The notes: a model not told the origin generated them from the letters alone. DNA of 60,785 bases from Alphaproteobacteria bacterium (GCA_016780765.1 JADHLH010000006.1:1-60785), one strand, 5' to 3'; shown: positions 1 through 9,886, counted from the stretch's first letter. Numbers and translations: made by a program.

Positions 1-1170
1 ATCAAAGAAGCGTGGCAGCAGATTGATGATTGTGCTCTTTCCCGACCCGCTGGGCCCGCACAGCGCCACTGTCTGACCGGCCTTTACATCAAAATCCACA
101 TGAACAAGCGCGGGGATGGTCTCGCTATCTGCTCCGGCGGCATCATAGGCAAAGCCGACATCAGAAAAGCGGATAGCCCCTTTCATGCGCCCCGGATCCA
201 CCGCACCATCAGCGTCGGCAACAAGGTTCGGACGGTCGAGAAGCTGCAGCACCCGATCAGCGGCGGCAATCGCCTCGTTGGTGACAGCATTCAAGGTGCC
301 AATAGCGCGCACCGGCTGCACCAGCAGGATCAGCGTGGTGATGAAGCCAATCACATCGCCAACAGCCAGATACCCGGCAGATACCCGCCAGCCAGCCAGC
401 GCAATGACACCGCCAACCGCCACGCCGCCTACAACTTCCAGGATTGGATCAATCTTCGCGCGCCCGGTCAAAAGGCCGACCAGCCGTGTATACAGCCCGT
501 CAAAGGCAAGACGCGTCCGGCGCGTTTCAGCCTCTTCCAGCTGATAGGCCTTCACCATGCGTGCACCTTGCAGGGTCTCGGCGAGAAGCGATGTCACCTC
601 TTCCATATGTTCCTGCAGATTGCCCGAGGCCCGGCGCTGTCGGGCACCAATGCGAATAACCGGCTGCAGCGCAATCGGATAGACCGCCAGAACAACAAGC
701 GCCATCAACCAGTCCAGCCAGATCATCGTGGCAATCAGCACCAGTGCTGTCAGGACATCGCGCACCAGATTATTGGCCAGACGTACCGCAGCCTCACGCA
801 CCAGATTCAGGTCATTCATGATCCGTGACATGAATGCGCCGGCCGGCTCGCGCGTCAGCACACCAAGATCAGCAACAATCAGGGCGCGTGCCATATCCTT
901 TTGCAGATCGGTGGTCACGCGCAACGCCAACGCATTGACCTGAACTGTCTGCAAGAACAGCGCAACGCCCTTCACCAGCGCCAGAACGATAATCAGTGGC
1001 GGTGCCACCCATATCACCTCGGCAGCCCGGCCATCAGCAAGCGCATTGAAAATATGGCGCGTCAGCAAGGGGTAAGCGGCAGCAGATGCCGCGACAACAG
1101 CCATCAGCAACAAGGCACCAACAAGCCTTGCCATATAGGGCCGCACCCAGCCAGTCAGGATACGCCGCAT
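1..1170 (-). CDS. ABC transporter, MsbA-like fused permease/ATPase (3' part beyond window)
   Basis: This is an inner-membrane exporter half-transporter with an N-terminal six-helix ABC transmembrane domain followed by an ATPase domain. The visible 390 residues start MRRILTGWVRPYMARLVG and run to the Walker A motif CGPSGSGKST (about bases 35-65). Walker B and the signature motif lie beyond the left edge. The nearby lipid A genes (waaA, lpxK, acyltransferases) suggest a lipid A/LPS flippase of the MsbA type, but it is on the opposite strand, so this is inference. I chose the ATG at 1170. An in-frame ATG at 1188 is equally possible, and the frame stays open upstream through an 18-bp tandem repeat up to a stop near 1305. 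Confidence 0.85.
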   Translation of the reverse strand, partial: MRRILTGWVRPYMARLVGALLLMAVVAASAAAYPLLTRHIFNALADGRAAEVIWVAPPLIIVLALVKGVALFLQTVQVNALALRVTTDLQKDMARALIVADLGVLTREPAGAFMSRIMNDLNLVREAAVRLANNLVRDVLTALVLIATMIWLDWLMALVVLAVYPIALQPVIRIGARQRRASGNLQEHMEEVTSLLAETLQGARMVKAYQLEEAETRRTRLAFDGLYTRLVGLLTGRAKIDPILEVVGGVAVGGVIALAGWRVSAGYLAVGDVIGFITTLILLVQPVRAIGTLNAVTNEAIAAADRVLQLLDRPNLVADADGAVDPGRMKGAIRFSDVGFAYDAAGADSETIPALVHVDFDVKAGQTVALCGPSGSGKSTIINLLPRFFD

Positions 1171-1192
1171 GACAGTGCGACCGTCCATCCCC

Positions 1193-1246
1193 CTGCGGGG
1201 TGTCTGTGCGCTGCGGGGTGTCTGTGCGCTGCGGGGTGTCTGTGCG
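1193..1246. repeat. 18-bp tandem repeat, 3 perfect copies
   Basis: Three identical copies of CTGCGGGGTGTCTGTGCG lie just upstream of the exporter gene start. In the exporter's reading frame the array would be open and encode Ala-Gln-Thr-Pro-Arg-Ser units, so it is either untranslated leader or a variable N-terminal extension. Confidence 0.9.
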
Positions 1247-1275
1247 CGGCGGCTTTGCGGGTTGTCAGACAGAAC

Positions 1276-1343
1276 TTGTCTCCAGTCTGGGCATGTCTCC
1301 AGTTAGAACATGTGTCCGGTTTGACCTTGTCTCCGGTCAGGGT
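1276..1343. repeat. 17-bp degenerate tandem repeat, 4 copies
   Basis: Four diverged 17-bp units share the core TGTCTCC(A/G)GT. Together with the 18-bp array next to it, this fills most of the 356-base gap between the exporter start (1170) and the fkbM-like gene (1527). The rest of that gap (1344-1526) is AT-richer and must hold the promoters, but I could not place a convincing -35/-10 pair. Confidence 0.75.
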
Positions 1344-1526
1344 CACCATGCCCGCGTCAGAACGTGCCACATTAACCTGACTGCCGTCCAGAAGCAGAAT
1401 ATTGGATCGCATGTCATATCTATAAAAAGTAACCGAAAATGCAACTCTGTCAGATTGCAGGTGACCGGGATTTCATTCGGATGTATTACCTAGACCTGTT
1501 TCCTTTCAAGGCAGTTTTGTAAGCCG

Positions 1527-2270
1527 ATGATCCAGTCCACACCTATCCTTTCTAATGACAGCTATTCTTTTGGTCAGAAGGCGCGCTGGCCTGCCCTGCT
1601 ATGGCGCACATGGAATGATCGTCGCCTGTACGGCGTGGCAAATGCCATTATGGCACAATCACCAAACCCGCACCCGGCGGTGCTTGATATCGGCGCGAAT
1701 GTCGGTGCCTTTACACGTGCCTTTGCAAAAGCCGGGCGCAAGCCGCGGGTGGTGTTGGCCGTCGAACCGTCATCTTATGTGTTCAGCATTCTGGCAATCG
1801 TTACGCGGCGGATACGCCAGGTCCAACGCCACAAGATCGCGCTGAGCGACACCGAAGGCACCGTGGAACTGCAAACGCCGGTGAAGGCATCCGGATCATT
1901 GCGGGTCGGATTGTCACATATCGGCGGTGACACTGTCGGCAACACATTTTCAGAAACAGTGCCGACCAAACGTCTTGATGATTTTCTGGCAGAACACGGC
2001 ATGGACAGCATCGATGTCGTAAAAATGGATGTCGAAGGGGCGGAACAGCTGGTAATCGATGGCGCGCCAACCCTGTTAAAACATGTCCGGCCGGTATGGT
2101 ATGTCGAAATTGATGAAAGCAGGGCGCGGCGGTTTGGCGACTCGGCGCAGATGCTGTTCGCCACTTTCACCGGCAATGGCTACAAGGCCTATCGCTTTGC
2201 CGATGATTTCAGCCTGCTGCCGGTTACCGACATCGGGGCTGCAAGCGACTACCTGTTCCTGCCAGCCTAG
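1527..2270 (+). CDS. FkbM family SAM-dependent methyltransferase
   Basis: This is a 247-residue class I methyltransferase. Motif I, VLDIGANVGAF, is at residues 52-62 and binds S-adenosylmethionine. The FkbM hallmark DVVKMDVEGAE is at residues 163-173. FkbM proteins O-methylate sugars, polyketides or glycolipids, and the substrate cannot be read from sequence. Position next to lipid A genes suggests modification of a surface glycan or lipid, but this is inference. It has its own upstream gap and is separated from the DUF374 gene by about 130 bases. Confidence 0.85.
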   Translation: MIQSTPILSNDSYSFGQKARWPALLWRTWNDRRLYGVANAIMAQSPNPHPAVLDIGANVGAFTRAFAKAGRKPRVVLAVEPSSYVFSILAIVTRRIRQVQRHKIALSDTEGTVELQTPVKASGSLRVGLSHIGGDTVGNTFSETVPTKRLDDFLAEHGMDSIDVVKMDVEGAEQLVIDGAPTLLKHVRPVWYVEIDESRARRFGDSAQMLFATFTGNGYKAYRFADDFSLLPVTDIGAASDYLFLPA

Positions 2271-2402
2271 CTCGTCCGGCGCGAAGGATGGCGGCGATGG
2301 TGGACGCAGTGCCGGATCATCGCTATAACCGGAAACCGGGATGGCCCGCAGCGGCGGCCCTCTTAATCCCTGTTATTGCCGCGCCAGCAGACAAGATCAT
2401 CC

Positions 2403-3092
2403 ATGCTGAAACAACTCAAACGCACCCGGGCCGGCATGTTTATCATCAGCTGGATTGCGGCGCTGGTGATCGCGCTGTTGCTGGCAAGTGTCAGGTGGCG
2501 ACGACATCAGCCGGAAAAACTGGATGCCATCCTTGCTGATCATAAAGGCTTCATTCTGGTTTTCTGGCATGAACGTCTGTTGTCGATGGTGTTTCTGTGG
2601 CCGCGCAAACACCGCTTGACCGCCTTGCAATCAACCCATGTTGATGGACGGATCATCGCACATACAGTTAATCATTTCGGGGTGAACACAGTCTGGGGCA
2701 GCTCCAACCGCGGGGCCGCATCAGGCCTGCGCAAGATGAAGCGCATCCTGGATGAGGGCGGAATCCCGACAATCACGCCTGATGGACCGCGCGGACCAGC
2801 GCGAAAAACAGCCATGGGGCCAGTGGCATTGGCGCATCTTGCCGGCAAACCCATTCTGCCTGTGGCATGGTCGGTGGAACGGTGCTGGCGCGCTGGCAGC
2901 TGGGATAGGCTGATGATCCCCAAACCCTTTACCCGCGGCGTGTTCGTTGTTGGTGACGCCATTGCGCCGCCAGCATCAGGCGGGCGCGGTGATCTGGAAG
3001 ATGCCCGCCTTGCACTTGATGCCGCGCTGGACACGGTAACTGCCGAGGCCGATGCCCTGACCGGCCAGCCGCCGCTGGACAGCGCATCATGA
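2403..3092 (+). CDS. DUF374 lysophospholipid/lipid A acyltransferase family protein
   Basis: This 229-residue protein has an N-terminal hydrophobic anchor (IISWIAALVIALLLAS) and DUF374 features: FWHERLLSM as the probable acyltransferase H-containing motif and TPDGPRGPA as the later block. DUF374 proteins include the LpxJ secondary acyltransferase of epsilonproteobacteria and commonly sit beside waaA and lpxK in alphaproteobacteria, so a role in lipid A acylation is likely but not proven. I chose the ATG at 2403. A TTG nine codons upstream is the alternative. The stop overlaps the waaA start in an ATGA arrangement, which suggests translational coupling. Confidence 0.8.
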   Translation: MLKQLKRTRAGMFIISWIAALVIALLLASVRWRRHQPEKLDAILADHKGFILVFWHERLLSMVFLWPRKHRLTALQSTHVDGRIIAHTVNHFGVNTVWGSSNRGAASGLRKMKRILDEGGIPTITPDGPRGPARKTAMGPVALAHLAGKPILPVAWSVERCWRAGSWDRLMIPKPFTRGVFVVGDAIAPPASGGRGDLEDARLALDAALDTVTAEADALTGQPPLDSAS

Positions 3093-4423
3093 CCGATAGG
3101 GACAATTCCGGCATCCCCGGGCGTGAAATCAGCGGGCCGATCCGGCGCTATAATCTGGCCTGGCATCTGGTTCGTGTCTTCCTGCCATTGATAACCAGAC
3201 TGCGCGCCCGCAAGGGCAAAGAGGATGCGCAGCGCCTTGATGAACGCTTCGGCCTCTACCATCACCGGCCTGATCTGCCGGAAAATCCGCTCTGGCTGCA
3301 TGCGGTCAGCGTTGGTGAAAGCATGGCCGCGCTTGCGTTGATACGGGCGCTTGCAAAAGCCGGAGATCGCGGTCCCTATCTGGTCACCACGAACACGGTG
3401 ACAGCTGCCGAACGCATCCAGACAGCATCGCGCAGCATCAGCGATGCAGAGATTACGCATCTCTATCAGCCGCTGGATCATCCGCAATTTGTTGACCGCT
3501 TTCTTGCTGCGACGCAGCCGCGTGCTGCCATTTTTCTTGAATCCGACTTCTGGCCAAACCTGATCACCCGCGCCACACAACGTCAAATTCCGGTGTTTTT
3601 TGTATCGTCACAGATGTCAGACAGCGCTTTTGCTGGATGGCAGCGGCGAGCTGCACTGGCTGGTGAGGTTTTCAAGACCCCGCATCAGGTAATGACTGTC
3701 GACAAGCTGCAGGCTGACCGTTTTGCTGCGCTGGGCACGCCACAGGCAGCCATCAAGACAGGTGGGTCTTTAAAGCTGCCAGCTGCAGAGCCGGTTATTG
3801 ATCCCTCTCTGGTCCAGCAGATCACCAGCGCCGCATCCGGACGAAAAATCCTGTTGGCAGCCTCTACCCATAAAGGTGAAGAAGATGTGGTTCTTGCCGC
3901 CGCTGCAAAGCTGGGTGCGGGCTGGATGTGTCTTCTGGCACCGCGGCATCCGCATCGTGGCAGAGAGATTGCAGCGCGTGCCAAAGCCGCCGGGGTCTCT
4001 TGCGCGCGGCGTGCTGATGGCAGCGACCCGCAACCGGCACACAGCCTTTATATCGTTGATACGCTTGGCGAGATGGACAGTCTGTTCGCGGTTGCCGATG
4101 CGGTCTTTCTTGGCGGGTCACTGGTGCCGCGCGGCGGTCACAACCCGATCGAACCGGTGGCCGCGGGCTTGCCGGTCATCAGCGGTCCCCACATCTTCAA
4201 GAATCAGGCTGAATTCGATGCGCTTGCCGCGCGCGGCCTGTTACGCAGTGTGACCGATGCGGACAGCCTTGCCGCGGCGGCTATCGCGGCAACCAGCGAT
4301 GCCGCTGCCGCCAGACGACTATCTGCCAGCGCGCGCAAATTTGCCGCCGAGGCTGGTAAGCGACCGGAATTGGCGGCAAGATCAATTCTCAAGGTGATAA
4401 AAGCCGCCAAAAGGGACCGATGA
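3089..4423 (+). CDS. waaA: 3-deoxy-D-manno-octulosonic acid (Kdo) transferase
   Basis: WaaA/KdtA transfers Kdo from CMP-Kdo to lipid IVA on the cytoplasmic face of the inner membrane. The 444-residue length fits the family. The ER-G motif with the likely catalytic Glu (LDERFG, about E52), LWLHAVSVGE (69-78), FLESDFWPNLI and the C-terminal glycosyltransferase motif GGHNPIEPVAAGLPV are all present. It overlaps the DUF374 gene by 4 bp and lpxK by 4 bp, forming one lipid A operon. Confidence 0.95.
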   Translation: MTDRDNSGIPGREISGPIRRYNLAWHLVRVFLPLITRLRARKGKEDAQRLDERFGLYHHRPDLPENPLWLHAVSVGESMAALALIRALAKAGDRGPYLVTTNTVTAAERIQTASRSISDAEITHLYQPLDHPQFVDRFLAATQPRAAIFLESDFWPNLITRATQRQIPVFFVSSQMSDSAFAGWQRRAALAGEVFKTPHQVMTVDKLQADRFAALGTPQAAIKTGGSLKLPAAEPVIDPSLVQQITSAASGRKILLAASTHKGEEDVVLAAAAKLGAGWMCLLAPRHPHRGREIAARAKAAGVSCARRADGSDPQPAHSLYIVDTLGEMDSLFAVADAVFLGGSLVPRGGHNPIEPVAAGLPVISGPHIFKNQAEFDALAARGLLRSVTDADSLAAAAIAATSDAAAARRLSASARKFAAEAGKRPELAARSILKVIKAAKRDR

Positions 4424-5445
4424 TCAAGACACCAACATATTGGGCAGAGCGGGGTTGGCGTGCCGTATTGCTGCTGCCCTTGTCGGTGCTGTGGCCGATT
4501 GGCAGCCTTGTGCGTGATAGCCTTGCCCGCCCTGCCCGCGCCACTGTTCCTGTCGTTTGCATCGGCAATCTGGGCGCTGGTGGCACTGGCAAGACGCCGA
4601 TTGTCAGCTGGCTATACGACAATCTGGCAAGCCGCGGCTGGCAACCGGTGATCCTGTCACGTGGTTATGGCGGCCAGTTGCGCGGACCGGTCTGGGTGGA
4701 CGGCACGGTACATACGGCAGATGATTGCGGGGATGAACCGCTGATGATGGCGGATACACGCGATGTGGTGGTGGCGCGCGACCGTGTTGCCGGGGCCCGC
4801 ATGATTGAGGCCCGCGGCGTCCATGACGTCATCATCATGGATGACGGGTTGCAGAACCCGCATCTGGAAAAGCAGGTGCGCGTTGGCGTGTTCGATGGTG
4901 GCTTCGGAATTGGCAATGGCTGGCTGATTCCCGCCGGACCATTGCGTACAGGCTGGCGAAAAGGCCTTTCGATGCTGCATCTGGTGATCATCAACGGGGC
5001 AGACAGCAGCGGAATTGGCACGCGGATTGGCGATCAGCTGCCAGTGCATCACGTCACAACACAGATTGATCAGGATGTTGTGGACTCCTTCGCCGGGACG
5101 CCGCTTCTGGCCTTTGCTGGCATTGGCAGACCAGCCCGCATGTTTGACAGTCTTCAGGCTGCTGGCGCGCAGATTGCGCAGCGCCTGTCCTTTGCCGATC
5201 ACCACCCCTATTCGGCGCATGACCTGACACGTATTCAGGAAGAGGCGCATCGCCATGGCGCCGAGATGATTACCACGCACAAGGACTGGATTCGTCTCCC
5301 CGGCGACTGGCGCGAACGCGTATCGCTACTGCCTGTGTCGATCCAGCCGGATGATGCCGAGGCCCTGTTGCAGGCGATAGAGACAGGTCTGCACTCACCA
5401 GACCCGGATGCCAGCAAACAGGCTGCTTCTGCGGGTAGCACTTGA
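4420..5445 (+). CDS. lpxK: Tetraacyldisaccharide 4'-kinase
   Basis: LpxK phosphorylates the 4' position of the lipid A disaccharide using ATP at the inner membrane. The 341 residues are typical. A hydrophobic N-terminus (VLLLPLSVLWPIGSL) precedes the P-loop GAGGTGKTP at 52-60, and the family motif DDGLQNPHL follows. The start overlaps the waaA stop (ATGA). The acyltransferase gene follows after 15 bases. Confidence 0.95.
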   Translation: MIKTPTYWAERGWRAVLLLPLSVLWPIGSLVRDSLARPARATVPVVCIGNLGAGGTGKTPIVSWLYDNLASRGWQPVILSRGYGGQLRGPVWVDGTVHTADDCGDEPLMMADTRDVVVARDRVAGARMIEARGVHDVIIMDDGLQNPHLEKQVRVGVFDGGFGIGNGWLIPAGPLRTGWRKGLSMLHLVIINGADSSGIGTRIGDQLPVHHVTTQIDQDVVDSFAGTPLLAFAGIGRPARMFDSLQAAGAQIAQRLSFADHHPYSAHDLTRIQEEAHRHGAEMITTHKDWIRLPGDWRERVSLLPVSIQPDDAEALLQAIETGLHSPDPDASKQAASAGST

Positions 5446-5460
5446 TGAAGGACACGCCAG

Positions 5461-6354
5461 ATGTCTGAGCCGGCGCGCCTCTTTCTGCGGCAGATCAAGC
5501 GCCTTGTCTTCTGGCCATTGGAAGCTGCGTTGGCGCTATCCCTGTTCGGGGCTGCGCGCCTGTTGCCACCAGCCGCAAGCAGCGGTGCGATGGGTGCGTT
5601 TTTTTCGGCAATCGGTCCGCTGACCCCGTGGCAGGGGCGGGCAAGACGCAATCTGGCATTGGCAATGCCCGAACTGGATGCAGCCGCACAGCGCCGTATT
5701 CTGTCAGGCATGTGGAACAATTTCGGGCGCGTGGTGGGGGAATTTCCGCATATGCAGCGCATTGCTGCCAGCGGACGAATCCAGTTTGCCGGGCTGGATA
5801 ATCTGCAAGGCCTGAAGTCGGGTGCCTTTCTGGTTGGGGCACATATCGGCAACTGGGAGACCGGCCCCTATGCGGCGCTGTCAGTCGGACACAAGGTGGC
5901 TGCCATTTATCGCCCGCTGAACAACCCGCTGCTGTCCGGCTTGCTTGAAAGACGCCAGGCGCATTATGGCGGAGATATCTTTCGAAAGGGGCGTGAAGCC
6001 GCACTCGGCATGGTCAGTGCATTGCGCAAGGGTCAGTTGATGTGTCTGCTTGTTGACCAGCAGCTTCGCGAAGGCATGGCTGTCCCCTTCTTCGGGCATC
6101 CGGCGCAGACATCAATCAGCCATATAAAACTGGCAATCCGCAAGAATGTGCCGTTGATCTACATGCACACCGAACGCATTGGTGGCTGTCATTTCCGGAT
6201 CACCATCTCGCCGCCGGTCGAATTGCCGGACGATGACAGCGATGCCGCCATACTGGCCGCAGCAAGTCAGATCAACACGACCATCGAAGGCTGGATCCGG
6301 GCACGCCCCGAACAATGGTTCTGGCCGCATCGGCGCTGGGGCAAGAACGTCTAG
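5461..6354 (+). CDS. LpxL/HtrB-like lipid A lysophospholipid acyltransferase
   Basis: This 297-residue acyltransferase adds a secondary acyl chain to Kdo-lipid A or a related intermediate. The catalytic HX4E motif is HIGNWE (H128 to E133). An N-terminal hydrophobic stretch and FWPHRRWG near the C-terminus (REQWFW...RW-type ending) match the LpxL/LpxM family. It is last in the DUF374-waaA-lpxK-acyltransferase run. Whether it adds the first or second secondary chain cannot be told from sequence. Confidence 0.87.
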   Translation: MSEPARLFLRQIKRLVFWPLEAALALSLFGAARLLPPAASSGAMGAFFSAIGPLTPWQGRARRNLALAMPELDAAAQRRILSGMWNNFGRVVGEFPHMQRIAASGRIQFAGLDNLQGLKSGAFLVGAHIGNWETGPYAALSVGHKVAAIYRPLNNPLLSGLLERRQAHYGGDIFRKGREAALGMVSALRKGQLMCLLVDQQLREGMAVPFFGHPAQTSISHIKLAIRKNVPLIYMHTERIGGCHFRITISPPVELPDDDSDAAILAAASQINTTIEGWIRARPEQWFWPHRRWGKNV

Positions 6355-6437
6355 GTACCCGTTGGCAGCCTTTGCCACACCGCGACAGCCCGCAATATCG
6401 CCATAAGACAGGCAGGCTTGGCAATATAATGAGCGGA

Positions 6438-7940
6438 TCAGAACAGGCTGTCCTGACAAGTGTCTGATGAGCCTTTGGTTTTTTGGCCCGTTTTTTGGCC
6501 CGATTGATTATCCGGCTTTTTTGCTGCCGTCCTTGCCGGGGTTTTACTGACATCTTGGGCGCCATCATCCATACGCGCTGCACGGCTGGCATCGGCAAAC
6601 CGAATCGTGACACTGGCTGAGGGTTCAACTTCGGCACTGCGTTTCAGCGCCTGCCCGTCAGGCGTTGTCACCAGTGCAAATCCCCGGTCCAGAACGCGTT
6701 CGAACGAATTGGCCGACAACAGTCTTGCTGCAGAATCCAGCGCCGCCGTCTGGCGATCAAGAAACCCCGTTGCTGCCTGATTCAGACGCCCCCCAAAATT
6801 ACCAAGATCAGATCCAAAGCCGGCAATGAGCCGTTCCGGTGGACGCAGCCGTGCTGCCAGTCCGGAAACACGCAACAGCAGATCCGACAACCGCCGCTCC
6901 AGCCCGTGATCCAGACCCGCCAGCGCCAGATCGAGTGCCTGTGCACGGCGTTCCACCATCTCACCGGGGTCCAGCAGTCCCCGCGCTGCAAGACGCAGTC
7001 CGCTTGCGGCATTGTCCAGCCTGCCGCCGATACCGCGCTGTAACCGGGCATCCGTCTCGGCAAGCCTTGCCAGTAATTCAGCCTGCACCGGCACCGCCAT
7101 TTCGGCAGCAGCCGTCGGTGTGGGCGCACGCTGGTCGGCAGCAAAGTCGATCAGGGTTGTATCGGTTTCATGGCCAATTGCCGAGATTACAGGAATGGTG
7201 CAATCAGCAACGGCGCGCACCACCTCTTCCTCATTGAAGGCCCACAAATCTTCCAGTGACCCGCCACCACGCGCCACGATCAACAAATCAGGCCGTGGCA
7301 CCGGACCGTCTGTCGGCATGGCATCGAACCCGCGCACGGCCCGCGCCACCTGACCCGCCGCATCAGAACCCTGAACAAGCGTGCCCCACAGCAAGACATG
7401 TACGCCGAACCTGTCAGTCAGCCGGTGCAGTATATCGCGGATCACAGCACCGGTGGGGCTGGTAACGACACCAATGACCATTGGCATACGCGGCAACGTC
7501 CTTTTCCGCTCGGCATCAAACAGCCCTTCAGCTGCCAGACGTTTGCGGCTTTCCTCCAGCTGTTTGAGCATCGCCCCTTCACCGGCGATTTCCATCTGTT
7601 GCACGACGATCTGGTATTTTGACCGGCCGCCATAAATTGTCAGCTTGCCAGTGACAATCACCTCCAGCCCTTCTTCTGGCTGCACGGCCAGCTTGCCAGC
7701 CACAGTTTTCCAGCACACAGCATCAAGCGTGCTGCGATCATCCTTCAGGGTAAAATAGACATGACCCGATGCCGCGCGGGTGGGGCGCGAGATTTCAGCC
7801 CGTATGCGCACAAAATCGAAAGCACTCTCTACGGTCGCTTTCAGACGTCCGGCAAGTTCGCTGACCGTCAGAAACGGCGCGTTCGACCCGCGATCATCAA
7901 CAGGCGGGGATTCAGCAGGAAAATCCGGCTCAACAGGCAT
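6438..7940 (-). CDS. xseA: Exodeoxyribonuclease VII large subunit
   Basis: This is the catalytic large subunit of ExoVII, a single-strand-specific nuclease, with 500 residues. An N-terminal OB-fold (SGHVYFTLKDDRSTLDAV) is followed by the nuclease core with VVTSPTGAVIRDILHR, the glycine-rich block VARGGGSLEDLWAFNEE and PVISAIGHETDTTLIDF. The C-terminal coiled-coil region is typical. The last 40 residues (AARTAAKKPDNQSGQK and on) are a basic low-complexity tail. It is divergent from purD across about 150 bases. xseB is not in the window. Confidence 0.95.
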   Translation of the reverse strand: MPVEPDFPAESPPVDDRGSNAPFLTVSELAGRLKATVESAFDFVRIRAEISRPTRAASGHVYFTLKDDRSTLDAVCWKTVAGKLAVQPEEGLEVIVTGKLTIYGGRSKYQIVVQQMEIAGEGAMLKQLEESRKRLAAEGLFDAERKRTLPRMPMVIGVVTSPTGAVIRDILHRLTDRFGVHVLLWGTLVQGSDAAGQVARAVRGFDAMPTDGPVPRPDLLIVARGGGSLEDLWAFNEEEVVRAVADCTIPVISAIGHETDTTLIDFAADQRAPTPTAAAEMAVPVQAELLARLAETDARLQRGIGGRLDNAASGLRLAARGLLDPGEMVERRAQALDLALAGLDHGLERRLSDLLLRVSGLAARLRPPERLIAGFGSDLGNFGGRLNQAATGFLDRQTAALDSAARLLSANSFERVLDRGFALVTTPDGQALKRSAEVEPSASVTIRFADASRAARMDDGAQDVSKTPARTAAKKPDNQSGQKTGQKTKGSSDTCQDSLF

Positions 7941-8090
7941 GGTAAAGGACCTCTTTGTTCACACCCCGATCTTATGCCATATTGCCAACGGGGCAAGCGG
8001 CTTTGCCTGCCTAAAGCCAGTACGCCGCTTCACGCGCATTCTCGCAACAAGACCGCCCAGGCAGTACTCTGAACGACAATGGATTCGGCA

Positions 8091-9350
8091 ATGAATATCC
8101 TTCTTATCGGCAGTGGCGGCCGCGAACATGCTCTGGCATGGGCCATAGCGGCATCGCCCCTTACGGACCGGCTTGTCATTGCGCCTGGCAGTGATGCGAT
8201 GGCCACGCTTGGTGTATGCGTGGATGTCGATATAGAGGATCATGACGCGCTGCTGTCACTGGCGGATGATGAAGGGCCTGATCTTGTGGTCATCGGTCCC
8301 GAAGGCCCCCTTGTCGGGGGGCTTGTCGACAGGCTGGAGGCGGCAGGGCACCGGGCATTTGGCCCGCGCAAGGCCGCTGCTGCGCTGGAAGGATCAAAGG
8401 AATTCGCCCGTCAGGCCTGCGCACGATACAACATTCCGCAGCCCGGCTTTACGGCCTGCAAAGACATGACATCGGTGCGTGCTGCTGTTGCGGCGGCTGG
8501 CGGTGCCTGTGTGATCAAGGCTGACGGGCTGGCGGCCGGCAAGGGTGTTGTTGTTGCGGATACCGCAGATGAGGCGATCGAGGCTGCCGAGGCCATGCTT
8601 GGCGGGCGCTTTGGCAGCGCAGGCAGCACAGTCCTGGTTGAAGAGCGGATCAGCGGCCCGGAGGCGTCTCTTTTCGCCCTGGTGGATGGCCCGACAGCCC
8701 TGTTCATTGGCAGCGCGCAGGATCACAAACGCGCCTTTGACAATGATCAGGGGCCAAACACCGGCGGCATGGGGGCGATTTCACCAGCACCGCGACTGGA
8801 CGAAGCGCTGCAGCAACAGGTGATGGACCAGATTGTCCAGCCACTGGCCAGCGGCCTTGCCGAAGAGGGCACGCCCTATCGCGGCATTCTTTATGTCGGC
8901 CTGATGCTGGCAGCAACCAGCCCGCAAGTGATCGAGTTCAACTGCCGTTTTGGCGATCCTGAAGCGCAGGTGATTCTGCCGCGACTGCGCTCGGACATTG
9001 TCACGGCCATGCTGGCCACTGTTGAAGGGACATTGGCCAACCTGTCATTGCGCTGGGCCAACACCCATGCTGTGACCGTGGTCATGGCCACCCGCGGCTA
9101 TCCCGAACAGTATGGAAAGGGCAGCGCGATCAGCGGGCTGGCCGAGGCCGAACGGGCCGAGGGGGCGATTCTTTTCCACGCTGGCACGAAGATCGGTCAT
9201 GACGGTCAGGTAACAGCGCATGGCGGGCGCGTGCTGGCGGTGACAGGTCTTGGTGACAATCCTGCCAGCGCGCGTGCCACTGCATATGAAGCGGTTGACT
9301 GCATTGACTGGCCTGAAGGATTTTTCCGCACGGATATTGCCGCTGGCTGA
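8091..9350 (+). CDS. purD: Phosphoribosylamine-glycine ligase (GAR synthetase)
   Basis: PurD ligates glycine to phosphoribosylamine with ATP in the second step of purine synthesis. The 419-residue ATP-grasp protein begins MNILLIGSGGREHAL, the family's diagnostic N-terminus. It contains GPEGPLVGGLVDRL, the ATP-grasp block VIKADGLAAGKGVVVA and QDHKRAFDNDQGPNTGGMG. I chose the ATG at 8091 because it places the GSGGREHA motif at the usual distance. An ATG at 8079 would add four residues. Confidence 0.96.
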   Translation: MNILLIGSGGREHALAWAIAASPLTDRLVIAPGSDAMATLGVCVDVDIEDHDALLSLADDEGPDLVVIGPEGPLVGGLVDRLEAAGHRAFGPRKAAAALEGSKEFARQACARYNIPQPGFTACKDMTSVRAAVAAAGGACVIKADGLAAGKGVVVADTADEAIEAAEAMLGGRFGSAGSTVLVEERISGPEASLFALVDGPTALFIGSAQDHKRAFDNDQGPNTGGMGAISPAPRLDEALQQQVMDQIVQPLASGLAEEGTPYRGILYVGLMLAATSPQVIEFNCRFGDPEAQVILPRLRSDIVTAMLATVEGTLANLSLRWANTHAVTVVMATRGYPEQYGKGSAISGLAEAERAEGAILFHAGTKIGHDGQVTAHGGRVLAVTGLGDNPASARATAYEAVDCIDWPEGFFRTDIAAG

Positions 9351-9360
9351 CCGCGAGACG

Positions 9361-9822
9361 TCAGCGACGCTCTGCAAAAAAGGCTTGCAGCTGTTCAGCT
9401 GCCGCCCTTTCCGACAAACCGCCATAAATGTCCGGGCGATGGTGGCAGGCCGCACTGTCGAAAAAGCGCACACCTGATTCAACCGCGCCCGCCTTTGGAT
9501 CACGCGCACCAAAATAAAGCCGCCTGATGCGTGCATGTGCAATGGCACCGGCGCACATGGTGCACGGCTCCAGCGTGACCCACAGATCAAAGCCATCCAG
9601 CCGGTCCTGCCCAAGGCGGGTCATCGCCGCTTCAATTGCCAGTATCTCAGCGTGATGCAACGCATTGCCGTTCTCGCGCATGCGGTTGCGCGCCAGAGCG
9701 ATGATCGCCCCCTCGGCATTGGTTACAGCAGCCGCCACCGGCACCTCGCCGGAATTCGCCGCTGCCGCTGCCTCGTCAAGAAGGCGGGCCATAATATCGG
9801 GCTGTGCACGTGAAGCTGTCAT
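9361..9822 (-). CDS. tadA: tRNA-specific adenosine deaminase (wobble A34 to I34)
   Basis: This zinc deaminase of 153 residues has HAE at 57-59 (zinc ligand plus catalytic Glu) and PCTMC at 86-90 (two zinc cysteines). RRLYFGARDPKAGAVES is typical of TadA rather than guanine or cytosine deaminases. TadA makes inosine 34 in tRNA-Arg(ACG). The frame opens back to 9867, but that would leave only 20 bases to the divergent rluB start, so I took the ATG at 9822. It ends 11 bases past the purD stop (convergent). Confidence 0.9.
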   Translation of the reverse strand: MTASRAQPDIMARLLDEAAAAANSGEVPVAAAVTNAEGAIIALARNRMRENGNALHHAEILAIEAAMTRLGQDRLDGFDLWVTLEPCTMCAGAIAHARIRRLYFGARDPKAGAVESGVRFFDSAACHHRPDIYGGLSERAAAEQLQAFFAERR

Positions 9823-9886
9823 AGGCTTGGTTTTCGCATAGCGCGCTGTATTTGCAAAGACGTCCAATTACGACTACACCAGCGGC